DNA of 64,000 bases from Pseudomonas chlororaphis subsp. piscium (GCF_003850345.1 NZ_CP027707.1:6997001-7061000), one strand, 5' to 3'. Positions 35,299 to 43,830 are shown, numbered from the stretch's first letter. Numbers and translations: made by a program. Notes: generated by a model not told the origin, from the letters alone.

Positions 35299-35997
35299 TC
35301 AGGCCCCCTCGCGAACGACGGCGCGCCGCTCGGTGCTGGCGTAATGGCCCAGCAATTCGCCCAAGCCGCGGAAGACCGGGGCGTCGGCCTGCCGCAGGCG
35401 GTCGATGTCCTGATGGCCGGTGCTGACCAGCAGCGGCTTCCAGCCGACGGCCCGCGCCACATCGTAGTCGTGCAGGGTGTCGCCGATGAACAGGGTGCGC
35501 CCGGCCGGTGTGCCGAGCTTCTCCTGGAGCATCAGGGCCTCGGCGGTCTTGCTGGTGGCCTGGTTGTGGCTCAGCCCCACGACATGCTCGAAATGCCCGC
35601 GCAGGCCCTTGGCCTCCAGGGTCTGGAGCAGCACGTCGCAATGCGAGGCGGACACAATGGAGACGCCGATGCCGGCATTGCGCGCCGCCTCCAGCACCTC
35701 GAACACCCCATCGTGCAGCGGACACTGCGCGACATTCGTATCGAAGTGCTCCAGGTAATGTTCGACGATTTGCGCGAAGGGCGTGCGCTGCAGATCGAAC
35801 CCCAGGGAGGCGTAGAAATCGGCAATCGGAAAGTCGAACAGCGCACGGTAGCGAACGGCATCGATGGGCGGCACCGCGTAACGCTCGCCACAGCGATTGA
35901 CCGCGCTGACCGCCAGGGCGATATCGTCGATCAGGGTGCCGTTCCAGTCGAATACCAGGTGTTCGATCCCCGAGAAGTGCAGTCGATCATCGATCAT
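35299..35997 (-). CDS. HAD-superfamily hydrolase with DxN motif I
   Basis: A 232-residue HAD protein, start ATG 35997 overlapping the FAD enzyme's stop by four bases. Motif I is FDWNGTLIDD: the nucleophile Asp is present, but the general acid/base Asp two residues on is Asn. Motif II is SIVSASHCD, motif III Lys is in NQATSKTAEA, and motif IV is FIGDTLHDYDVARA. The fold is phosphoglycolate-phosphatase-like with a helical cap. DxN forms occur in some HAD phosphatases, so activity is likely but may be altered. It could dephosphorylate an amino-sugar phosphate, in the manner of NtdB, which is inference. Confidence 0.87.
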   Translation of the reverse strand: MIDDRLHFSGIEHLVFDWNGTLIDDIALAVSAVNRCGERYAVPPIDAVRYRALFDFPIADFYASLGFDLQRTPFAQIVEHYLEHFDTNVAQCPLHDGVFEVLEAARNAGIGVSIVSASHCDVLLQTLEAKGLRGHFEHVVGLSHNQATSKTAEALMLQEKLGTPAGRTLFIGDTLHDYDVARAVGWKPLLVSTGHQDIDRLRQADAPVFRGLGELLGHYASTERRAVVREGA

Positions 35998-37364
35998 GGT
36001 CGGGTTTTCTCCGCAAGAAGGGCGTTGAGGGCGATACGCGAGGCGATCGCCGGTGTGTATAGCTTGCTGGGCTCCATCACCAGGTTGGTCACGCCAATCT
36101 GGGTTTCCAGGGCCCGCCGATTGTTCGCCGAGACCTGGCCCAGGCCGGCGCCGTACCAATGATGGAAACGGGTGCGCCAACTGCGCTGGCCAACGGTTTC
36201 GGGAAAGCGGAAGTCTTCGGTGGTGGCCATGCTCCAGGCGCCATCGACCACCCCGCACAGGCGGCCCTGCAACTGGCGAAAGCCCTGGCCGCCCTGCAGT
36301 ACTTCGTCGATGTGGCGGTCGATGCAATCGGCCTCCAGCGCGCCGATGGTCATGCCCTGGCTGTACAGCGGGTTCATGCTGCTCAGGGCGTCGCCGACCA
36401 CCAGCAGCCCGGCGGGCCAGTGCTCGACCCGGTCGAAGTGGGTGCGGCGGCTGCCGGGCATCTTGAAGGTGTGGACCGGCGACAGCGGCTCGGCGTCGCG
36501 GATCACCTCATGGATGTCCGGCACCGGAAGCGCCGCCAGCGCCTGCAGGAACTCCTGCGGATCGTTACCGGGAAAATGGCCGAACCAGCCGCCAGTGGTG
36601 ACCATCCAGCGGTCGCCTTCGATCGGGCTGATCACCCCCATGGAACGCTGCAACGGCGCCTTGGGCAGCACCAGCAGGACCTGCCACTGTTCGGCATAGG
36701 CCGGAAGGCGCCGGTAGATGCGCGACGCATAACCCAGCTCGGTCTTGACCACGCTGGTCTCGACCTCGCCGAAGCCGGCCTCTTTCAGCCACGTCGGCAA
36801 GCGCGTGCCACGCCCGCTGGCGTCGACCAGCAGGTCGCAGCGCAGCGTCCGCTCGCCGTGCCCATCGTCGACGGTCACCGCCTCGACCCGCCGGGAAGGA
36901 TCGGCCCCGGTGAACTCGATCTGCGTGACCCGGGTGCTGGACAGCACCTCGACGTTCAGCACGCCGAGCAAAGCCCGGCGCAGCTGGTTGTCGATCAGCC
37001 GCCGGCTGCAGTAATGGGCGTAGATGCCACTGCGGTAGCGGTTTTTCCAACGCCCGCCCTGGTACCACTTCACGTCATGACCCAGGTCGGCCACTTGCGC
37101 GCCTCCCTGCTCCAGGGCGCTCAGGGTGCCGGGGAAGATGCCTTCGATGATCTGCTTGCCGCGCAGCAGCAACAGGTGGACGTGATGCTCCTGGGGCAGG
37201 CTCTGGCGCGGGCCGGTTTCGTCGAAGAAATCGCTCTTCTCGATCACCGTGACCCGCTGGAAACGCCGGGCCAGGACCGCGGCCGTCAGGCAGCCCGTCA
37301 CGCTGCCGCCGATGACCACGGCATGTCGACCGCCCACGGCGGTATCAGGCTGGGGAGTAGTCAT
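35994..37364 (-). CDS. FAD-dependent oxidoreductase (hydroxylase/halogenase-like fold)
   Basis: A 456-residue flavoprotein of the PHBH/geranylgeranyl-reductase-like group. ATG 37364 (MTTPQPDTAVGGRHAVVIG) follows AAAGGTG; it overlaps the aminotransferase by 20 bases. The FAD fold is VVIGGSVTGCLTAAVLA with the acidic strand end VTVIEKSDFF, the mid-chain motif DLLVDASGRGTRLPTWL, and the second FAD motif LLVVGDALSSMNPLYSQGMT. I do not see the WxWxIP motif of flavin-dependent halogenases, so hydroxylation or dehydrogenation is more likely. Substrate unknown. Confidence 0.87.
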   Translation of the reverse strand: MTTPQPDTAVGGRHAVVIGGSVTGCLTAAVLARRFQRVTVIEKSDFFDETGPRQSLPQEHHVHLLLLRGKQIIEGIFPGTLSALEQGGAQVADLGHDVKWYQGGRWKNRYRSGIYAHYCSRRLIDNQLRRALLGVLNVEVLSSTRVTQIEFTGADPSRRVEAVTVDDGHGERTLRCDLLVDASGRGTRLPTWLKEAGFGEVETSVVKTELGYASRIYRRLPAYAEQWQVLLVLPKAPLQRSMGVISPIEGDRWMVTTGGWFGHFPGNDPQEFLQALAALPVPDIHEVIRDAEPLSPVHTFKMPGSRRTHFDRVEHWPAGLLVVGDALSSMNPLYSQGMTIGALEADCIDRHIDEVLQGGQGFRQLQGRLCGVVDGAWSMATTEDFRFPETVGQRSWRTRFHHWYGAGLGQVSANNRRALETQIGVTNLVMEPSKLYTPAIASRIALNALLAEKTRP

Positions 37365-38451
37365 TGAGCACCTTTGCAATGTATGCCAGGTCGTCGTCCG
37401 CCAGGCCCGGGTGCAGCGGCACCGTGGTCAGCGAACGTAGCAACCGGGCGGCGTTGGGGCAATCGCGGCGGTACTGCGCCAGCAGCGGCAACTGGTACAG
37501 CGGCTGGTTGTCGTACTTGCCGATGTCCGATGGGATGCCATGACGCTGCTGGTAATGCACCAGTTCACGCCCATCGTGCCCCACTGCCTGCAACAGCAAG
37601 GCATAGGCGTTGGCCTCTCCACCGGGGGTCAGCGGCAGTTCGCGGATCGCCGGGTTGTCCAGTTGCTCCAGCAGCTGCCGGCGGTTGTCCTGGCGCTGGT
37701 GCAGACGGCTTTCCAGCTGCCGCGAACGCGCCAGCCCGAGGGCGGCCTGCAGGCCACCGAGCTTGAGGTTGATGCCCAGGGTTTCGCCGGTGAGATTGCC
37801 GAAGCGGGTGTAGGCCCGGATACGGCTGGCGCGCTCGTCGTCATCGGTCATGACAAAACCGCCCTCACCGGTGGACATGAACTTGCAGTCGTGGGTGCTG
37901 AAGCAGCTGATGTCGCCATGCTGCGCCAGCCAGCTGCCGTTCAGGCGCGTCAGGTGCGCGTGGGCCAGGTCCTGGATCAGCGGGATGCCGGCCTGGCGCG
38001 TGGTGGCCCAGGTGGTGTGCGAGGCGATCGGATACCCCCACATCGGCACCTCGATCACCGCGCAGGTCCGCGGGCCGATGCAGCGTTGCAGGTCTTCCGG
38101 GTCGAGCCCGAAGCTGTCCGGCGCCACATCGCAGAACACCGGGACCAGGCCCAGGGACAGGATCGGCAGGACGGTGCAGATCGGGCACGTGGGCGCGACT
38201 ATCACTTCGTCCCCCGGCTGGAAGCGCACGCCGGCCAGTGCCGCGGTGACCGAAGCGGCCCCCGACGACACGGCGATCACGTGGCGCACGCCGTACAGCA
38301 CAGCGAGCGCGGTCTCGTAGTCCTCGACGATCTGCGAGGTGCCAGTCAGCCCTGTCGCCAGGGCGCGTTGCAGCTCGGGCACATCGTCGGGGGTATCGTG
38401 GCCGCACTTGTCCGCGATGACCCGGGTGGGTCGGGAGATGGCCTGGTTCAT
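37345..38451 (-). CDS. DegT/DnrJ/EryC1/StrS-family PLP aminotransferase (copy 2)
   Basis: A 368-residue sugar aminotransferase-type enzyme; ATG 38451 follows AGGAAGG and overlaps the Nudix gene by four bases. PLP-site motifs are AVSSGAASVTAAL, PMWGYP, DLAHAH and CFSTHDCKFMSTGEGGF, in which the Lys after the HDC should form the Schiff base. It is closely similar in layout to the aminotransferase at 38960-40069, including CPNAARLLRSLTTVPLHPGL near the C-terminus, so the two arose by duplication. Members transaminate keto-sugars or cyclitols, as in the kanosamine (NtdA) and AHBA pathways. Confidence 0.92.
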   Translation of the reverse strand: MNQAISRPTRVIADKCGHDTPDDVPELQRALATGLTGTSQIVEDYETALAVLYGVRHVIAVSSGAASVTAALAGVRFQPGDEVIVAPTCPICTVLPILSLGLVPVFCDVAPDSFGLDPEDLQRCIGPRTCAVIEVPMWGYPIASHTTWATTRQAGIPLIQDLAHAHLTRLNGSWLAQHGDISCFSTHDCKFMSTGEGGFVMTDDDERASRIRAYTRFGNLTGETLGINLKLGGLQAALGLARSRQLESRLHQRQDNRRQLLEQLDNPAIRELPLTPGGEANAYALLLQAVGHDGRELVHYQQRHGIPSDIGKYDNQPLYQLPLLAQYRRDCPNAARLLRSLTTVPLHPGLADDDLAYIAKVLNDYSPA

Positions 38452-38963
38452 GGCGCCACCTTCCTGCCGACCATGTCCCACACCTCGGCATCGGCGAATA
38501 CCCGGTCCACCATGCGCCGGAAGTTGGGGAACATCTTCAGCTCGGCAGTTTCCTGCCGGCTGAAGAAGCGCGCGTTTTCCACCTCGCGCTCCGGCGGGCA
38601 AGCCCGCAGGTCGGTGGCGGTGAGGTAGATCAGGTCCAGGTGGTAATGCGGCCCGCGCTTGTCATCGATGAACTCGCAGAGGATCCGGTAAGGCTGGTGC
38701 AACACCGTGACATCGGTCTCGGCATCGGCCAGTTCCAGGTCACGCTCGCCCAGCAGGGCGGCGTGAATCCCGGTTTCCTCGTAGATCTCGCGCAGCACCG
38801 CCACATCAGGGGTTTCCCCCTGTTCTATATGGCCGCCCGGGTACAGCCAGACCCCCAGCTTGCGATGGTGCAGCAGGAGCATCTTGCGGTCCGGATTCAA
38901 CACGAACGCCGAGGCCGTGAAATGCCGGTCCAGGGTCGAACGATCGGGGACGTCCGTCATCAT
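38448..38963 (-). CDS. Nudix hydrolase
   Basis: A 171-residue Nudix protein, overlapping the aminotransferase genes on both sides by four bases. The box GGHIEQGETPDVAVLREIYE followed by ETGI is a complete GX5EX7REUXEEXGU motif. The segment before it (KMLLLHHRKLGVWLYPGGH) is typical of small-molecule Nudix pyrophosphatases, and it resembles the family of ADP-ribose/NTP or sugar-nucleotide hydrolases without pointing to one. Its location between two aminotransferase genes makes an incidental housekeeping role unlikely; removing an NDP or diphosphate group from an intermediate is the simplest idea. Confidence 0.9.
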   Translation of the reverse strand: MMTDVPDRSTLDRHFTASAFVLNPDRKMLLLHHRKLGVWLYPGGHIEQGETPDVAVLREIYEETGIHAALLGERDLELADAETDVTVLHQPYRILCEFIDDKRGPHYHLDLIYLTATDLRACPPEREVENARFFSRQETAELKMFPNFRRMVDRVFADAEVWDMVGRKVAP

Positions 38964-40069
38964 GGCGCACCGTACTGGTTGATCCGCTCGGCCATGTAGT
39001 CCAGTTCGGCGTGGGTGATGTCCGGATGGACCGGGATGGTGGTCATGCTGGCCAGCAGCGCCTCGGCGTTCGGGCAGTCGTTGCGGTACTGGGCCAGCGC
39101 CGGGAACTCGTAGAGCGCCTTGCAGCCGTAGCGCTTGATATCCGACGGGATGCCCGCCTCGTCCAGGTAATCGATGAAGGCCCGGTTGTCGGCGAAATGC
39201 AGTTCCAGGTTGAGGAAGTAGTAGTTGGTCCGCCCGCCCTCGATGATGACCTTTTCCCGCACCTTGCTATGGTCGAGTTGCTGCAGGAAGTAGGTGGCAT
39301 TGGCGCGTCGTTGCTCGATCTGCGCGGCCAGCGAGTCCAGGCGGTTGGCGCCCAGGGCGGCAGGCAGCGCGGCCAGCTTGTAGTTGAGGCCGAAGTCCTT
39401 GCCGTTGAGGTTGCCGAAGCGGCTGTAGTCACGGCAACGCTGGGCCAGTTGGTCGTCGTCGGTGAGGATGAAACCGCCCTCACCGGTGGCCAGCGGCTTG
39501 CGTTCGTGGGTGCTGAAGCACGACAGGTCGCCATAGGCCGACAGCGGCCGACCATTGAGGGTGCTGCCATGGGAATGCGCCAGGTCGAGGATCAGCTTGA
39601 TCCCCAGTTCACGGGTCAGGCCTTGCAGCTCATCGACTTCGGTGGGGTAGCCCCACATCGGAATATCGATGATCGCCCGGGTACGCGGGGTGATGCGGGC
39701 CTTGATCGACTCCGGGTCGGCGCCGAAACCGTGACGGCGGGTGTCGACGAAGATCGGGTTGGCGCCAGCGGCGATGATCGGATAGATGGTGCACAGCGGG
39801 CAGCTCGGCGTCAGCAGGACGTCGTCGCCGGGACCGACGCCGGCGGCGTAGATCGCCACGCTCAGGGCCGCGCCCCCCGAAGAGACCGCGATCGCATGCC
39901 GCGCCTCGAACCAGGCCGCCAGCTTGGCCTCGTATTCGCCCACCACATCGCTGGTACCGGACAGTGGCCGTTCCAGGGTGTTCTGCAGGGTCAGCAGATC
40001 GTCGGCGTACATCGGACGGTACTTGTCGGAAACGGAGATGCGCGCGGCGCTGGAGAGATTAGAGGACAT
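38960..40069 (-). CDS. DegT/DnrJ/EryC1/StrS-family PLP aminotransferase (copy 1)
   Basis: A 369-residue aminotransferase; ATG 40069 (MSSNLSSAARISVSDKYRPM) lies 9 bases after GGAG, and the longer frame upstream is not family-like. Motifs: AVSSGGAALSVAIYAAGVGP, PMWGYPTEVDEL, DLAHSHGSTL and CFSTHERKPLATGEGGF with the PLP Lys. It aligns throughout with the second aminotransferase of the operon. It overlaps the oxidoreductase gene by 11 bases. Together with a Gfo/Idh/MocA dehydrogenase it can install an amino group on a ring carbon (oxidation, then transamination), as NtdC/NtdA do on glucose 6-phosphate. Confidence 0.92.
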   Translation of the reverse strand: MSSNLSSAARISVSDKYRPMYADDLLTLQNTLERPLSGTSDVVGEYEAKLAAWFEARHAIAVSSGGAALSVAIYAAGVGPGDDVLLTPSCPLCTIYPIIAAGANPIFVDTRRHGFGADPESIKARITPRTRAIIDIPMWGYPTEVDELQGLTRELGIKLILDLAHSHGSTLNGRPLSAYGDLSCFSTHERKPLATGEGGFILTDDDQLAQRCRDYSRFGNLNGKDFGLNYKLAALPAALGANRLDSLAAQIEQRRANATYFLQQLDHSKVREKVIIEGGRTNYYFLNLELHFADNRAFIDYLDEAGIPSDIKRYGCKALYEFPALAQYRNDCPNAEALLASMTTIPVHPDITHAELDYMAERINQYGAP

Positions 40070-41138
40070 TGGTCTGGGCTCCGAGAAAGGCTGGGGACTT
40101 GGCGGCATGGGTGGAGTGGAGGGCAAGCACGGGGGCGACATCGGCGCGGGCGCTGTCGGCATGACAGATCTGCTCAATCACCCGGAAGGTCGGCAGCAGG
40201 CTCTCGAAGCTGGCCTCGTAAGGCGAACGGTTGCGCACCGCGTCGAAGAACTTCTCCAGTTCGCCGAAATAACCGCTGCGCTCATAACCCGAATCCAACG
40301 GCCCCGGCTGCCACGCGCCGCGCCAGCGCTTGGCGGTGCCGGTTGCCCCGGTGCCATGTACCGGCTCGTGCAGGGTGATGTTCCACAGGTTGTTGAGCTC
40401 GACCATCATCGAATTGGAGCTGACGATCTTCATGTCGAATTCGAAGTACGGGAACATCGTTCCGCTCAGCAGGCTGACCGTCGCGCCGGAGCTGAAGCCG
40501 AGTTCCAGGCTCACCAGCAACGAGTCCTCGTGGCGTTGCACCCGGGATTCGATATCCCGCAATTCGCCACCGCCGAAGGTCACGCCAAGGTCGATGGTGT
40601 GAATCGCCTGGGCCAGCAGAAACGAACGCAGGGTGGAGTCCAGCCCCCACAGCGGTGCGGTGGGTTTGCTCGCATAGTGGTTGAGCTGGATGTGCACGAC
40701 CTTGCCGAACTGCTCGGTGCGCGTCATATCGCGCAGCTGGCGCATGGGCTTGGCATATTTGAAGTTCATGCCCACGCCAGTGACCACCTGGGCCTGGCGA
40801 GCCGCGCCGATCAGGTATTCGAGCTCGGCGAGGGTGAAGCACGGCGGCTTCTCGACGAAAACATGCACGCCCTTGGCCATTGCCTTGATTGCCAGGTCGC
40901 GGTGCGCCTGGGGCGGGCACGCCATGACCACCGCATCCAGCGCAGCGGTATCGAGCATCTCGTCGAAGTCGTCGGTGATCGCGACCTCGGAAATGAAACG
41001 GTGGATTTGTCCGGCGCGGGTCAGGTCGCTGTCGCACACGGCGACGATGCGAATATCCGGCATTTGCAGAAGCGTGGGCAGCAGGTTTTCTTGCATCTGC
41101 GCGCCAAGGCCGACGATGCCAACTCTGAGTACAGTCAT
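40059..41138 (-). CDS. Gfo/Idh/MocA-family NAD(P)-dependent oxidoreductase, first gene of the 12-gene operon
   Basis: A 359-residue dehydrogenase. Three in-frame ATGs exist at 41150, 41144 and 41138; 41138 (MTVLRVGIVGLGA) is best spaced from AGGATGGAG. The Rossmann motif is VGIVGLGAQMQENLLP, the catalytic-region motif is VEKPPCFTLAE (the family's EKP), and a C-terminal substrate-binding sheet follows (SVSLLSGTMFPYFEFDMKIV from a longer block). It oxidises or reduces a hydroxyl of a sugar or cyclitol. As the first gene it is preceded by 935 bases without a supported gene, which should hold the operon promoter. Confidence 0.92.
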   Translation of the reverse strand: MTVLRVGIVGLGAQMQENLLPTLLQMPDIRIVAVCDSDLTRAGQIHRFISEVAITDDFDEMLDTAALDAVVMACPPQAHRDLAIKAMAKGVHVFVEKPPCFTLAELEYLIGAARQAQVVTGVGMNFKYAKPMRQLRDMTRTEQFGKVVHIQLNHYASKPTAPLWGLDSTLRSFLLAQAIHTIDLGVTFGGGELRDIESRVQRHEDSLLVSLELGFSSGATVSLLSGTMFPYFEFDMKIVSSNSMMVELNNLWNITLHEPVHGTGATGTAKRWRGAWQPGPLDSGYERSGYFGELEKFFDAVRNRSPYEASFESLLPTFRVIEQICHADSARADVAPVLALHSTHAAKSPAFLGAQTNVL

Positions 41139-42073
41139 AACCATCTCCATCCTGGAAAAGTGGGTACTGCGTCATGAAAAGGTTGGACGAACGCCTACAC
41201 GGAACCCGCGTCGGGTCACCTGTGGGGTGAACCGATCGGGTCCGGCATTCGCTTGGATCGAGGCAGGATCGCCTCAGAACAACGGATTGCCCTTACGGGA
41301 CCCGTTCGGGCTATTGCCCAGGGTCATCCGAGTAGAACACCCGGATGTTTCACGCCACACGCCGACACGGGGTTGATGACCAGCAGTCACCAAGGCGCAG
41401 CGAGCAGAATGGATATGACCGCGCAGGCGGTAGGTATGAGGGGCGGCAGGTCGAATCGGCTGCCAGTCACTGTGAGCGACCTGGCCGAGGGCCTTGATCA
41501 ATGAATCGGGGTTTCGTTGGAAAACCGAATAGCGCCCGAAATGACGATACGCATGCATGGCTGAATCATCCTTGAAGCAATAAATCTATCCCTTGTTATG
41601 CAGAAGCTCATGTTCCGTGAGCCCTTGCTTGCCACACACCTCATCAATGTGTGGCTTGGATGTATAGATCAGGCTTTTTCGGAGCGCAAATCAGTTGCTA
41701 TATCGTTTCATCATATTGTTTTGAGCAATCCGGACATAAGGCAACGGGCCATATAGGTCCGTTGTCACCATCGTCGAACCGCCGGAAAAAATTGAAACCG
41801 GATAATCAAATCCGTCTCACCAGAGGCACGGGCTTCGAGCTGAGAGGTCTGGATACACTTGGCTTGCGTAGTCCCCTGACATGCGGCCGGATGCGCACGG
41901 GCGATGAAATTTGATTGTTGTTGAGGATTATTGATTCGGATTATCCAGCCACTCCGGGCAGCATCCACCACGCATTGAGCGACAGGCGAGCATCCGCTTC
42001 GCGTAGCTCGGGTCGGTGCCGGGGGCCAGGTCGGAACCTGAATGACAACGTTCATCACTTGGGAACAGAACAC
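41139..42073. other. 935-base non-coding region upstream of the 12-gene operon
   Basis: I find no convincing gene. Two short frames (41274-41558 minus, 41651-41914 plus) lack ribosome sites and family features. From about 41560 to 41720 the sequence is AT-rich and includes a hairpin. It must contain the promoter of the leftward operon and probably that of the rightward lipoprotein gene. The distance from operon start to the AT-rich part would imply a long leader if the promoter is there. Confidence 0.6.
41631..41655. promoter_or_regulatory. Perfect 8-base dyad, possible operator
   Basis: GCCACACA and TGTGTGGC are separated by 9 bases in the AT-rich part of the gap. There is no U-run on either side, so a terminator is unlikely; a regulator-binding dyad is the better guess. 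Confidence 0.35.
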
Positions 42074-42754
42074 ATGTGCATGTCGAACAAATGGATCGTG
42101 GGAATTGCCTTGAGCTGCATATTCCAGGTCGGGTGTGTCTCGAAGGTGGCGCAGCAAGAGCAATATTCGGGCTTCCTGGCCAATTATCAGGGGCTGGAGG
42201 AACACACCACGCCAAGTGAACAGAAGGTGCTGCGCTGGGTGGCGCCAGGGTTCGATCCTCACGCCTATTCCACTGTCGTGTTCAAGCAGGTAGAGCTGTA
42301 TCCAGCGCCGAAACCGACCGAGCGCGTCAACCTGCAAACCCTGAAAGACCTGCAGATCATCGCCAGCAACAGCGTCAGGAACGCATTCGCTCCCACCTAC
42401 AGGATCGTTTCGAATGCGCAGCAGGCACCGGCCCATTCGCGGACATTGATCTTGCGGGCGGCTATCACCGGCGTCAGCGCCAGCAACGAAGGCATGCATT
42501 GGTATGAGGTCGTCCCCATCGCCGCCATTGTCGGGGCAACACAGGCAGCCACCGGCCATCGCGATCAGACGGCCGAGTTGTATCTCGAAGCCGACCTGAT
42601 CGATGCCAAAACCGGTTTGCCGGTCGCCAAGATGGTGCGCAAGGTGTTCGGCGAGACCTTGAAAAACGCCAGCCAGCCGATAGTCGCCAATGACTTCAAG
42701 GTCGCCTTCAAAAGCATGACCAACGACATGCAGACACTGCTTTCCAGGCAGTGA
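42074..42754 (+). CDS. DUF3313-like lipoprotein
   Basis: A 226-residue putative lipoprotein. The start is ATG 42074 or 42080 (MSNKWIVGIALSCIF). The lipobox is FQVGC, with Cys as the lipidated residue about 20 residues in. The body contains VLRWVAPGFDPHAYSTVVFK and QVELYPAPKPTERVNLQTLK, the pattern I associate with DUF3313 lipoproteins. A short hydrophobic stretch (VVPIAAIVGATQAATGH) lies in the second half. It is probably anchored in the outer membrane. Function is unknown. Confidence 0.82.
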   Translation: MCMSNKWIVGIALSCIFQVGCVSKVAQQEQYSGFLANYQGLEEHTTPSEQKVLRWVAPGFDPHAYSTVVFKQVELYPAPKPTERVNLQTLKDLQIIASNSVRNAFAPTYRIVSNAQQAPAHSRTLILRAAITGVSASNEGMHWYEVVPIAAIVGATQAATGHRDQTAELYLEADLIDAKTGLPVAKMVRKVFGETLKNASQPIVANDFKVAFKSMTNDMQTLLSRQ

Positions 42755-42885
42755 CAACTGCGGGATACCCAGCGCAAACCTTGCATTGCCTCGAAAGGCC
42801 TAGGGTTTCAGAACGACAGTCACGCTGCGTCTGCCAAAAACAGGCCGCCAGGCCAGGCAGCGACGTCCAACGAGAGTCCGACTTG

Positions 42886-43347
42886 ATGAAAATACTGAGT
42901 TTTACCTTATCGGCCGTTGTATTGCTCGCCAGCTCCGGAGCGTTGGCGGCAACGGTGGTTCCCCTGAAAGGCCAGACTTCCCAGACGATCCAGCAAGACA
43001 CCAGTGCCTGCCAGTCGCAGGCCAATGCTCAGTTCCCGATACAAAACACCGTGCCCTACGGTGGCCGGATAAAAGGCGCGACTACCGCCGCCATCGCCGG
43101 GGCCACCGCTGCGGAAGTTCGGGGCCGGCAACATGAAAACGTCTATGACCATATCGACGACGATATCAAGCAAGACTATCGCCAGAACCATGCCCGCAGC
43201 GCCGCGACGGCCGGCGCAATGATCGGCGCATCAAGACAGCGCCAGGAACGCAGGCAGGACCTTAAAAGCACCGAGCAAAACATCACCGCCAACAACTCCG
43301 TGTACAGCAGTTGCCTGCAACAGCGTGGCTACAACGTTCAGCCTTGA
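42886..43347 (+). CDS. Secreted protein with signal peptide, unknown function
   Basis: ATG 42886 (MKILSFTLSAVVLLASSGALA) gives 153 residues with a clear Sec signal ending ALA-A. The mature part has alanine-rich small-residue segments (GATTAAIAGATAAEV and AATAGAMIGAS) resembling glycine/alanine-zipper proteins, an acidic middle (ENVYDHIDDDIKQDY), and two Cys (QSQANAQ preceded by Cys, and SSCLQQRGYNV near the end) that could form a disulfide. It is 131 bases downstream of the lipoprotein gene. No catalytic motif is recognised. Confidence 0.78.
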   Translation: MKILSFTLSAVVLLASSGALAATVVPLKGQTSQTIQQDTSACQSQANAQFPIQNTVPYGGRIKGATTAAIAGATAAEVRGRQHENVYDHIDDDIKQDYRQNHARSAATAGAMIGASRQRQERRQDLKSTEQNITANNSVYSSCLQQRGYNVQP

Positions 43348-43830
43348 TCCAGCCGTTCCTTTACAAGGCACAGGCATTCTTGATGCAGATTGTGAAATCG
43401 ATCCAACGGGCTGCACTGGAATGCCTGCAAGTTCATCCTTCCCCCTGAAGTAATGCCACTCTTCCCTTCTCCCTCCAGCCTCCCTCTGCATTCAAATCTT
43501 CGCTTCAATACAGGGCGCGGATATCGCCAGGTCGCAAGCTTGTGCTTGAACAACGAGCCGTCCGATACTCTGCCCTGCAGTTTTCGGATGGCGCAGATGA
43601 CTCGTACTGAGCATCATCATGACCTCCGATTAAACCCCGTGGATTACCCTTGCCTGATTCCAGTGAGACTTTTGATGGGTTGCTCCAGCATTGTCCAGTG
43701 ACGCTCTCTGCACCTTGCGTGCTTGCTCACGCATAGCCGTTCATCTCCCCGACAAGCCTGTATTGCCTCAGATCCAGCCCATCAAAGCCGTCCCTATACT
43801 CAGCCAGAACCACCTGAACGGAGGATTCGC
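43348..43830. other. 483-base intergenic region, no supported gene
   Basis: The sequence holds only a short frame at 43453-43701 that is Pro/Ser-rich at its start, with no recognisable family and no good ribosome site. GC content falls toward its right end, where the AT-richer ToxR-like block begins. The promoter of that block is expected here, but I could not define it. Confidence 0.5.

Noticed and set aside
35994..37364. Calling the FAD enzyme a flavin-dependent halogenase
   Set aside because: The fold is compatible, but the halogenase WxWxIP motif is not seen, so only oxidoreductase is supported.
41274..41914. Two short frames (94 and 87 codons) in the gap before the 12-gene operon
   Set aside because: Neither has a good ribosome site, signal sequence or recognisable domain, and their composition is not distinctive.
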